Source of the DNA: CAZDFU01 sp964504985
Lineage (GTDB): Bacteria; Patescibacteriota; Microgenomatia; Daviesbacterales; UBA10151
Reading direction: 5' to 3'
NCBI GenBank assembly: GCA_964504985.1
Contig: CAZDFU010000021.1
Location: 1-13,945 of the forward strand
Length of the DNA stretch: 13,945 bases
This document shows, one piece after another, positions 6,475 through 11,982 of this stretch. The translations under genes were made by a program, and so were the position numbers. A model generated the notes under the pieces. The model was not told the DNA's origin. It did not search any database and saw only the letters and a list, made by a program, of their open reading frames with translations. The number at the start of each line of letters is the position of its first letter. Within the stretch, counting starts at the first letter, position 1.

Positions 6475-6889
6475 AAACAGTTTGGGGAGTTGGCGCTGGA
6501 GCAGGCTGGCTGTTTGAAAGGGCATTTCTTACCTCAGTTACTACTTGATCAGGGGTGTATGATGCTTTTATTAAATAAGCCTGAGCTCCTAGTTCAAATC
6601 CTTCTTTTATCACTGCTTCCTGTCCTAAGTTTGTTAAAAGGATGGTAATCATTGGTGAGGTGGGATTTTGAGTCTTAAATTCTCTTAAAAGTTGTAACCC
6701 ATTTATTCCTGGCAGCATGATATCTAAAAGCAAAAGATCAAATGGTTCACTTCTTAAAAGATTCAATCCTGATTGCCCATCTGCTGCTGCTTTAACATTA
6801 AACCCGGCTTTTGTTAATTGCCTGACATAAAGGTCTCTAATAAAATCTTCATCTTCGACTAGTAGAATTTTTTTAGCTGTAGGATTCAT
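6473..6889 (-). CDS. single-domain response regulator (receiver only)
   Basis: A 138-residue CheY-like protein. The receiver domain spans about residues 6-125, with the acidic pair Glu12-Asp13 (LLVEDED), the phospho-acceptor Asp56 in LLLLDIMLPG, Thr86 in ILLTN and the conserved Lys108 in YLIKAS; the usual Pro after this Lys is Ala. It ends in a short Pro/Ala/Gln tail (QPAPAPTPQTV) and has no DNA-binding or enzymatic output domain, so it must signal through another protein. It lies 34 nt downstream of the histidine kinase on the same strand, the obvious phosphodonor. It also has its own strong promoter overlapping the kinase stop codon. A GGAG lies 5 nt before the ATG, although it may fall at or upstream of the transcription start. 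Confidence 0.92.
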   Translation of the reverse strand: MNPTAKKILLVEDEDFIRDLYVRQLTKAGFNVKAAADGQSGLNLLRSEPFDLLLLDIMLPGINGLQLLREFKTQNPTSPMITILLTNLGQEAVIKEGFELGAQAYLIKASYTPDQVVTEVRNALSNSQPAPAPTPQTV

Positions 6890-6898
6890 GCTTGCTCC

Positions 6899-6927
6899 AT
6901 TGTAAACAATTGAAAGAGTCAGGTCAA
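6899..6927 (-). promoter_or_regulatory. promoter of the response regulator
   Basis: On the minus strand, TTGACC (6922-6927), a 17-bp spacer and TACAAT (6899-6904) match the consensus at five of six bases each. The ATG at 6889 is 9 nt further on. The -35 box overlaps the TGA stop of the kinase (6924-6926), so the regulator can be made independently of its kinase. Confidence 0.6.
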
Positions 6928-8375
6928 TAATTTAAAGCCCCTGATTGAATCTCTGAAGATATAAAGCTATTACTATCAACCGACGCTGCGCTTTGGTTTA
7001 CAACAGGAAGTGTAAATGAAAACTTACTGCCTTTTCCAAATTCGGATTCTACCCAAATTTTGCCATCAAGTTTTTCAATGATAGATTTGGCTATATATAG
7101 ACCCAGACCTGTTCCTTTGCTTGCTTGTTGGGTGGAATTAGATATCCGGAAAAATTTGTTAAATAAATGAGGTATGGCTTCTTGAGGAATCCCAATGCCA
7201 GTATCAGATATTGTTGTTGTTACTTCAGCACGGGAGACTTGAACTGTTACCTCTACTTTACCTCCGGGGTTAGTATAATTTATAGCATTGGCAACCAGGT
7301 TTGTAATAACTTCCACAATTTTTATAGGGTCAATCAGTATCTTTGGTAAAGAGGTTTGCGGGGGGATTAGGTTTAGGACTATATTTTTTTGAGCTGATAG
7401 ACTTTTTAAATCCTCTACTGCTTTTGATAAAATCGGTAGGTAATCTGCAGGTTCTGGAGAGACTGACATTTGAACTCTTTCTATTTTGTTAACACTTAAC
7501 AAATTCTGAACCAAAATTAACAGTTGTTTGGCTGCAATTAATGCTTTATCTATTAATTCTGATTCCTCTTTTGCTAATTTATCTTTATTTTCTGAACTAA
7601 ATACAGACAGATAACCAACAATGGAGGTAAGAGGGGTTCTTAGCTCATGTGAGGCCATTGAGACAAAATCCAGTTTCATCCTTTCCAGTTCTTCCTCTTT
7701 GAATAAATCATGAAGTATAAGTATGCAGTTTACATTTGTTTGTGAGTTTTCCTCTGCTCTTGTAGTTATAATATTGATCCGGGTTTGTTTACCCATCTTT
7801 CCTATCAGATTGGCAGATTTATTAAAGTTAGCCTGGCAATAACTATTAGACACTATTTCTTCTTTGTCAATAAATAAATGTATAAGTTTATCTATACTTT
7901 GTCCTTGCAGTTGGGCCTGAGTATAACCAGTCATTTCCTGGGCTGCTTTGTTTGAAAAAATAACATTTTTATTAAAATCTAAGGCAATTATGCCGTCTAT
8001 TATAGAAGATAAAACCTCTTCCAGTTTAACCTTTTCGATAAGAGCCATGCCTCTTTCGTTGTCCAGGTTTTGGAAAGCATGGGAAAGTTTTTCCGCCATA
8101 GCATTAAAGGAGTTACCAACTTTTTCAAACTCATCCCCTGACTTGATATTAACTCTTTGGTTAAATTTTCCACTTCCCAGCTCTTCCGTACTTTTTATAA
8201 GATCTTTTAAAGGTTTTAAAAAGAAAAATATAATTGCAGAAATAATAAAAACAGTTAAGAGTCCAATTGTAATTGAAATAACAGGGTCAGAAATAAAAAA
8301 TAATGATAAAGCTAGAGGTATTAATATGCCTAGTGTGGTTAGCAGGATAAGTTTTAGAAAGAGCAAACTTTTCAC
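6924..8375 (-). CDS. membrane sensor histidine kinase (HAMP-PAS-HisKA-HATPase)
   Basis: From the GTG at 8375 the protein has 483 residues. Two membrane helices joined by a loop of only a few residues (ISDP) fill about residues 3-54, so there is almost no outside sensor domain. A HAMP linker follows (about 55-105, with GDEFEKVGNSFNAMAEKL), then a PAS domain (about 116-225, SIIDGIIALDFNKNVIFSN), the H-box MASHELRTPL with phospho-acceptor His243, the N-box NLVANAINYT, DTGIGIP and GTGLGLYIAKS. It should autophosphorylate and pass phosphate to the regulator at 6473-6889. An in-frame ATG at 8450 would add 25 residues, but that start overlaps the first 8 nt of tRNA-Glu and would place the tRNA promoter inside the coding region. 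The GTG at 8375 lies 6 nt after a promoter-like pair, so it is preferred. Sensing is likely within the membrane or through PAS. Confidence 0.92.
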   Translation of the reverse strand: MKSLLFLKLILLTTLGILIPLALSLFFISDPVISITIGLLTVFIISAIIFFFLKPLKDLIKSTEELGSGKFNQRVNIKSGDEFEKVGNSFNAMAEKLSHAFQNLDNERGMALIEKVKLEEVLSSIIDGIIALDFNKNVIFSNKAAQEMTGYTQAQLQGQSIDKLIHLFIDKEEIVSNSYCQANFNKSANLIGKMGKQTRINIITTRAEENSQTNVNCILILHDLFKEEELERMKLDFVSMASHELRTPLTSIVGYLSVFSSENKDKLAKEESELIDKALIAAKQLLILVQNLLSVNKIERVQMSVSPEPADYLPILSKAVEDLKSLSAQKNIVLNLIPPQTSLPKILIDPIKIVEVITNLVANAINYTNPGGKVEVTVQVSRAEVTTTISDTGIGIPQEAIPHLFNKFFRISNSTQQASKGTGLGLYIAKSIIEKLDGKIWVESEFGKGSKFSFTLPVVNQSAASVDSNSFISSEIQSGALNY

Positions 8376-8381
8376 ATATTT

Positions 8382-8410
8382 AGCGTAGCAAAGCAGCGTA
8401 TTGGAATCAA
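8382..8410 (-). promoter_or_regulatory. candidate promoter of the histidine kinase
   Basis: On the minus strand, TTGATT (8405-8410), a 17-bp spacer and TACGCT (8382-8387) end 6 nt before the GTG at 8375. The -35 is a good match and the -10 is weak. The -35 box overlaps that of the divergent tRNA promoter by two bases (8405-8406). Confidence 0.35.
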
Positions 8411-8430
8411 CCCCAAGGAATTGGTAAAAT
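8401..8430 (+). promoter_or_regulatory. candidate promoter of tRNA-Glu
   Basis: TTGGAA (8401-8406), an 18-bp spacer and TAAAAT (8425-8430) predict a start near 8437, about 6 nt before the mature tRNA 5' end at 8443. Confidence 0.45.
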
Positions 8431-8442
8431 AGGTTCTTAGTT

Positions 8443-8516
8443 GCCGCCATCGTCTAGTGGCCTAGGACATCGGATTCTCATTCCGGAAATCACGGGTTCA
8501 AATCCCGTTGGCGGTA
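8443..8516 (+). tRNA. tRNA-Glu (anticodon CTC)
   Basis: The cloverleaf can be drawn in full. The acceptor stem is GCCGCCA (8443-8449) with TGGCGGT (8509-8515), with a G-U at the end pair. The D arm has GTC and GAC. The anticodon stem is TCGGA/TCCGG around the loop TTCTCAT, so the anticodon is CTC and reads GAG. The variable loop is AAATC. The T arm is ACGGG-TTCAAAT-CCCGT. The discriminator is A8516. CCA is not encoded (CTT follows), so a nucleotidyltransferase must add it. The D-loop and identity-like bases resemble other bacterial tRNA-Glu genes. A TTC isoacceptor for GAA is expected elsewhere. Confidence 0.95.
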
Positions 8517-8545
8517 CTTTGAATCATTTATCACTTAGGGTCTAT

Positions 8546-8592
8546 TTGCAATTCTTAAATAAAAGGAATATCTTTAAATAGGACTGTAGGAG
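8546..8592 (+). promoter_or_regulatory. candidate promoter and ribosome binding site of the glycosidase
   Basis: TTGCAA (8546-8551), 17 bp and TATCTT (8569-8574) are a moderate promoter match, predicting a start near 8581. AGGAG (8588-8592) lies 10 nt before the ATG at 8603. This is the one clear case in the window where the leader is long enough to hold a Shine-Dalgarno sequence. Confidence 0.4.
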
Positions 8593-8602
8593 CAGCTCAT
8601 TT

Positions 8603-9889
8603 ATGATATCGGAGCTAGAAGGTGCTAGGGAGACAGCCACAAGGGCATTGTCTTTATTATTCAATCCTCATTACGGTTTCGATGCCGGCATTGGTCGTTT
8701 CCAGGCTTATTATCCCAGAGATTTTGAAAGATTCACTGTTTTATCTTTAAGACATAATTCAAATTTTACCCCTCAACTTGAAAGCATGATTGAGCTGTCA
8801 TTAGATACCGCTTATAAGTTACAAGGAGGTGAACCCTTATCTCCAACAGATGATCAGGCTCCAGGAAAGATTTTACACCAATGGCAAAACGGATGGACTC
8901 CGCCCGAGCGAACTGGAGAATTATTTGCTGCTGGCTGGGAGCCCTATGTAAACGAAGAAGGCGAAAAAGAGATCAGGTACTTTGGCGCTGGTGATACTAC
9001 CTCGGGGGCAATACTGACAGAATCATCTTTGGCAAAAGCTGAGGAATTATTTTACCATTCGACTAAAAAAAGAGATGCCCGTTTTGATAGAATTTGGCCT
9101 AATATAAAAAGAGCTTTTTATCACGAAGTAAATTATGCAGATATAGATGGTGATGGTTTAATTGAATCAATACCAAAAAACCCAAATTTGCTGCGTTATC
9201 ATACTGAAAGAGATTCTGGGTTTGCTTATGATCTTGAGGATGGCAGCAGACCGGAGCCGCCGTTTAAGCATTCAAGTAATAACCTCATTTTTTTAGCTGC
9301 TGCCAGAGAGATGGAATGGATGGCAAAATTAGCCGGAGAAGATAATTTGGTACGTGAATCAAGAGAGGTTTTTGAGAGAGGATTGGCCAGGTATATGGAT
9401 CTTTTTTGGATGGAGGAGGAAGGATATTTATCACCTTTAGTTTTTGGTGATCAGCAGAAGAAAGCAGAAATTATAAATGATGAGGCAATTGATGCTATGT
9501 ATTATGGTTTGATAGATTCGGATAGAGCCTTGAGAATAGTTTATAGGTTTATGCAGCCTGATATTATGACACGTTATGGTCCTTTGACCAGATCGAGAAA
9601 ATCTACTCAATTTGCTGAAAACGGCGCCGAGTCCTATTGGTGTGGCGCAACTGTTTGGCCACACCGGGTGGCCATAGCAGCTGAGGCAATGGAAGGATAT
9701 GGCTATACTGCAGAGGCAAAAGTTTTAGATAGATTCCTGGGCAATTATTTTAAAGAAGCAGGTCTTACCGAGCTTTCAGTAGTGGATAATTCTGGCAATC
9801 TTGTTCCATATACAGAAGATGGTATAGCTAAAGCCTGTAACCCTCAATTATTTGCAGTGGGAGCTATTTTAGCAAGAACACATATTTAA
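8603..9889 (+). CDS. six-hairpin glycosidase, glycogen-debranching (amylo-alpha-1,6-glucosidase)-like
   Basis: The 428-residue protein resembles the alpha/alpha-barrel glycosidases related to the debranching domain of glycogen debranching enzymes. Features seen in order are YPRDF (37-41), GDTTSGAILTESS (130-142), a DIDGDGLIES stretch (180-189), KHSSNNLIFLAAA (222-234), GPLTRSRKSTQF (326-337), ESYWCGATVWPH (343-354, the position of the usual WRGPVWP motif) and ACNPQLFAVGA (411-421). Repeated helix pairs fit the barrel. Catalysis would use acidic residues, but the exact pair cannot be set by eye. There is no signal peptide, so it should act in the cytosol. It is shorter than full debranching enzymes and lacks their N-terminal domain. 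No other glycogen genes are nearby, so the natural substrate is uncertain. The ATG is supported by AGGAG 10 nt upstream. Confidence 0.75.
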   Translation: MISELEGARETATRALSLLFNPHYGFDAGIGRFQAYYPRDFERFTVLSLRHNSNFTPQLESMIELSLDTAYKLQGGEPLSPTDDQAPGKILHQWQNGWTPPERTGELFAAGWEPYVNEEGEKEIRYFGAGDTTSGAILTESSLAKAEELFYHSTKKRDARFDRIWPNIKRAFYHEVNYADIDGDGLIESIPKNPNLLRYHTERDSGFAYDLEDGSRPEPPFKHSSNNLIFLAAAREMEWMAKLAGEDNLVRESREVFERGLARYMDLFWMEEEGYLSPLVFGDQQKKAEIINDEAIDAMYYGLIDSDRALRIVYRFMQPDIMTRYGPLTRSRKSTQFAENGAESYWCGATVWPHRVAIAAEAMEGYGYTAEAKVLDRFLGNYFKEAGLTELSVVDNSGNLVPYTEDGIAKACNPQLFAVGAILARTHI

Positions 9890-10039
9890 GGTTTGAAAGA
9901 AAAACTTTGTTAACTGCTCAAATTGTTTTCTGATCTGTTCATCCCGGATTTCATTACTAGCATTACTATCATTTGGTCTTATATTAATAAAAGAATTATG
10001 CATCAAACCGGTCAATTGACTTCCTCTAAGATATAGCAT
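9869..10039 (-). CDS. possible small protein, 56 aa, opposite the greA leader
   Basis: A minus-strand frame runs from ATG at 10039 to TAA at 9869-9871 and covers nearly the whole gap between the glycosidase and greA. It overlaps the last 21 nt of the glycosidase and the greA promoter region. The peptide is polar and protein-like, with LRGSQLTGLMHNSF near the start and a charged helical stretch NEIRDEQIRKQFEQLTKFF near the end. Codon choice (AGA, AAT, GAA) fits the neighbourhood. No family is recognised, and no good promoter or Shine-Dalgarno sequence precedes the ATG; an internal ATG at 10003 is an alternative start. It could be chance or a gene remnant. Confidence 0.3.
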   Translation of the reverse strand: MLYLRGSQLTGLMHNSFINIRPNDSNASNEIRDEQIRKQFEQLTKFFFQTLNMCSC

Positions 10040-10044
10040 AAAAT
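10016..10044 (+). promoter_or_regulatory. promoter of greA
   Basis: TTGACT (10016-10021), a 17-bp spacer and TAAAAT (10039-10044) match the consensus at five of six bases each. The predicted start near 10051 leaves about 15 nt before the ATG at 10066, without a Shine-Dalgarno sequence. The -35 box overlaps a 10-bp perfect palindrome, GTCAATTGAC (10011-10020), that could serve as a small operator. Confidence 0.6.
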
Positions 10045-10065
10045 GGCCACAATTTGCCTAAAATA

Positions 10066-10539
10066 ATGACAAAAAAGAATCTCAAAAATACCTACCTTAC
10101 TCCCCAAGGCCTTTCTGAAGCTAGAAAAGAATTGGAATTTTTAAGAAAAGATAAAAGAGCAGAAATTGCTGAAAGAATTCATCAGGCCAGACAGTATGGT
10201 GACCTGACAGAAAACTCAGAATATGACAGCGCCATGGAAGATCAGGCCTTAATTGAAAATAGGATTGCAGAGCTGGAGAGTATTTTAAAAGATGTTAAAG
10301 TTATAGCAGATACTCACACAAATGATTTTGTGGTAATTGGTTCAACAGTGAAAATAGAGATGGATGATGGGATTGATGAATTTACCATAGTAGGCAGGGT
10401 GGAGGCAGATCCATCTAAAAAAAGAATCTCCAATGAATCTCCCTTGGGCATGTCTCTTTTGGGTGCTAAAAAGGATGAGGAGGTAGAAGTTACAACACCA
10501 ATTGTCAGATATAAATGCAAAGTATTAGAAATAAAATAG
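10066..10539 (+). CDS. greA: transcription elongation factor GreA
   Basis: GreA enters the secondary channel of RNA polymerase and stimulates cleavage of backtracked RNA. The 157-residue protein has the standard two parts. The N-terminal coiled coil (about 10-80) starts with YLTPQGLSEARKELEFLR and bears the tip motif GDLTENSEY, with Asp46 and Glu49 matching the E. coli residues Asp41 and Glu44 that help position metal. The C-terminal FKBP-like domain ends in the family motif ESPLGMSLLGAKKDEEVEV (124-142). Length equals the usual 155-160. A TTG at 10054 would add four residues (MPKI) and is less likely than the ATG, although it is closer to the -10 box. The 26 bp at the gene's end recur 68 bp downstream, just before the next gene. 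Confidence 0.97.
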   Translation: MTKKNLKNTYLTPQGLSEARKELEFLRKDKRAEIAERIHQARQYGDLTENSEYDSAMEDQALIENRIAELESILKDVKVIADTHTNDFVVIGSTVKIEMDDGIDEFTIVGRVEADPSKKRISNESPLGMSLLGAKKDEEVEVTTPIVRYKCKVLEIK

Positions 10540-10605
10540 CAATTATAACTTTGCACTTGCCTTTTGCTAGCGCAAAACGTAAATGCAAAGTATTAGAAAT
10601 AAAAT
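10512..10605 (+). repeat. 26-bp direct repeat copying the greA 3' end, with nested hairpin between the copies
   Basis: Bases 10512-10537 (last codons of greA through the T of its TAG stop) recur identically at 10580-10605, running into the ATG of the next gene at 10604. Between them are 42 nt. TTTTGC (10562-10567) and GCAAAA (10572-10577) form a stem with loop TAGC. ACTTTGCA (10548-10555) is complementary to TGCAAAGT, which is present in both repeat copies (10516-10523 and 10584-10591), so it can pair with either one but not both. Confidence 0.7.
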
Positions 10606-11896
10606 GAAAAATACAAATCAAGAAGCGATAATAGAATTTAAACCAAAACTACCCAAGCTTTCAAAAAATGAAAAAGAAGTTTTAAAGCTTTTAGTAGAAG
10701 CAGCCAGGTTAATTGCACCCATATTTATAGATCAGGAAAAAGGTGCCAAAGTAGCAATAGATAAAGAAGAGATAGAAAAGCTTGGTAAAAAAGACCCGAT
10801 CTTTCTATCTCCCTTCACTGTAGTCGAAAAGGTAGAGGAGAGGTTTGTTGCCACCCCTTATCACATCAAATACCAGAACCTTTTAAAACCAATTGCAGAA
10901 AAATTAGAACAAGCCAGTAAAATTTCAGATAATAAAGAATTTGCCAAGTGTTTAAAAATACAATCACAGGCTTTATTAGATGGCAGCAATGAAAAAGCAA
11001 CTGCTTGTTGGATAAAAGCAAAACCATATATTTTAGATATCTCAATTGGTCCTTTAAGCTATTTCAACAGATTATTTGAAGGAAAAGCAGTTTATCAAGC
11101 TTGGGTGGGTGTTTTAGATATAGAAGGCACAAAAAGATTGAACAACTATAAAACAATTGTCTTCAATGCCTCAAGAAGGGCTTTAGTTCCATATGAGCGT
11201 TTGGAAAATTCCCATAATGTTAAAGCAAAAACAATTGATGAGGTGATTTTGTCTGGTCTAATGGCTAGAAGTAAATTTGTTGGACTGAATTTGCCTATGG
11301 AAATTGAATGGGTGGAAAAATATGGTTCAGAAGTAACTATTTTTAATCAGGTTAATAAATTAAGGATAAAAGAGCAGATTATGCCTACTTTTGAAAAATT
11401 TTTCACTCCTGCATTTAAGGAGGAATTCACTAAAGAGGATTTAAGCAGAGCAAGTCTTAGGTATGTAGCTTTGCATGAACTGGCTCATAATTATTTATAC
11501 TACAAACATTCTTCTCAAAACCTTCAGGATCTGTTTCCGGTAATTTATGAGCTGACAGCTACTCTTTTGGGTATGAGAATTGCAGGATCGCTGCTTTTAA
11601 TAGACAGGCTAACAAATAAACAGCTAGAATCGATGATTATAGCCTTTGTATGCAGAAGTTATGATCTTATAGAAAAAAGCAAAAAGAATAAACTAATGTC
11701 AAATTATGCTCAGGGTGGAGCAATTTTTATTAACTATATGCTTAAAAATGAGGCCATAAAACAAAAAGGAAAGCTGGCAATACCTAACTTTACTAAAATC
11801 TTTTTGTCCTTACATGAATTATCCTACATTATGGAGCGTTTACTTGCCTCAGGAACAAAGAAAGATGCTGAAAGTTTTATAAATAAATCCAAATAA
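10604..11896 (+). CDS. peptidase M49 (dipeptidyl peptidase III)-like zinc hydrolase
   Basis: The 430-residue protein follows the layout of bacterial DPP III-like proteins. It has an N-terminal helical region (LSKNEKEVLKLLVEAARLI), a segment ending VATPYHIKYQ, the marker IGPLSYFNRLFEGKAVYQAW (about 148-167, compare IGPYE-YED-LF-YKAAFEAF in the family), then NLPMEIEWVEKYGSE. The zinc motif HELAH is at about 291-295, and a third ligand candidate, Glu316, lies in YELTATLLG. Human and yeast DPP III carry a hexapeptide HExxGH; here it is a pentapeptide HExxH, and the gap to the third ligand is only 20 residues. There is no signal peptide, so it should be cytosolic, perhaps cleaving dipeptides from short peptides. 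An ATG at 10583 would add seven residues but lies in the copied greA repeat; ATG 10604 is preferred. Confidence 0.68.
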   Translation: MKNTNQEAIIEFKPKLPKLSKNEKEVLKLLVEAARLIAPIFIDQEKGAKVAIDKEEIEKLGKKDPIFLSPFTVVEKVEERFVATPYHIKYQNLLKPIAEKLEQASKISDNKEFAKCLKIQSQALLDGSNEKATACWIKAKPYILDISIGPLSYFNRLFEGKAVYQAWVGVLDIEGTKRLNNYKTIVFNASRRALVPYERLENSHNVKAKTIDEVILSGLMARSKFVGLNLPMEIEWVEKYGSEVTIFNQVNKLRIKEQIMPTFEKFFTPAFKEEFTKEDLSRASLRYVALHELAHNYLYYKHSSQNLQDLFPVIYELTATLLGMRIAGSLLLIDRLTNKQLESMIIAFVCRSYDLIEKSKKNKLMSNYAQGGAIFINYMLKNEAIKQKGKLAIPNFTKIFLSLHELSYIMERLLASGTKKDAESFINKSK

Positions 11897-11962
11897 ACAA
11901 AATAGGCAAAAAATTGAAAAAGAATCAATTTTTTACTCTAGGTTTGAGTAAATCCAAATAAA
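11884..11962 (+). repeat. 14-bp direct repeat copying the 3' end of the M49-like gene
   Basis: TAAATCCAAATAAA occurs at 11884-11897, across the stop codon of the M49-like gene, and again at 11949-11962, within the promoter spacer of the next gene. The offset is 65 bp. The sequence is simple and AT-rich, so chance is possible, but the placement mirrors the greA repeat. Confidence 0.5.
11908..11934. terminator. AT-rich hairpin with T run, possible terminator of the M49-like gene
   Basis: AAAAAATTGA (11908-11917) and TCAATTTTTT (11925-11934) are perfectly complementary across a 7-nt loop, AAAAGAA. The downstream arm ends in six T, as in a bidirectional intrinsic terminator. The stem has only one G-C pair, so it would be weak. 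Confidence 0.4.
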
Positions 11963-11972
11963 ATGTTATAAT
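11944..11972 (+). promoter_or_regulatory. strong promoter of the 359-residue orphan gene
   Basis: TTGAGT (11944-11949), a 17-bp spacer and a perfect TATAAT (11967-11972) precede the ATG at 11983 by 10 nt, leaving a leader of only a few bases. This is the best promoter match in the window. Confidence 0.65.
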
Positions 11973-11982
11973 CTGCGCCAAT

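Noticed and set aside
7948..8388. 146-codon plus-strand frame opposite the histidine kinase
   Set aside because: It is antisense to well-defined HAMP and PAS coding sequence, its peptide is Ser/Phe/Lys-rich noise, and it has no promoter or family match.
8376..8450. ATG at 8450 as the start of the histidine kinase
   Set aside because: It lies inside the tRNA-Glu acceptor stem and would cover the tRNA promoter; the GTG at 8375 fits the local start pattern better.
10054..10065. TTG at 10054 as the start of greA
   Set aside because: It would add only MPKI ahead of the normal GreA N-terminus; ATG 10066 is the usual choice, though the TTG is nearer the -10 box.
10583..10603. ATG at 10583 as the start of the M49-like gene
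   Set aside because: The first seven codons would be read from the copied greA end; ATG 10604 starts right after the repeat and keeps the whole family-like sequence.
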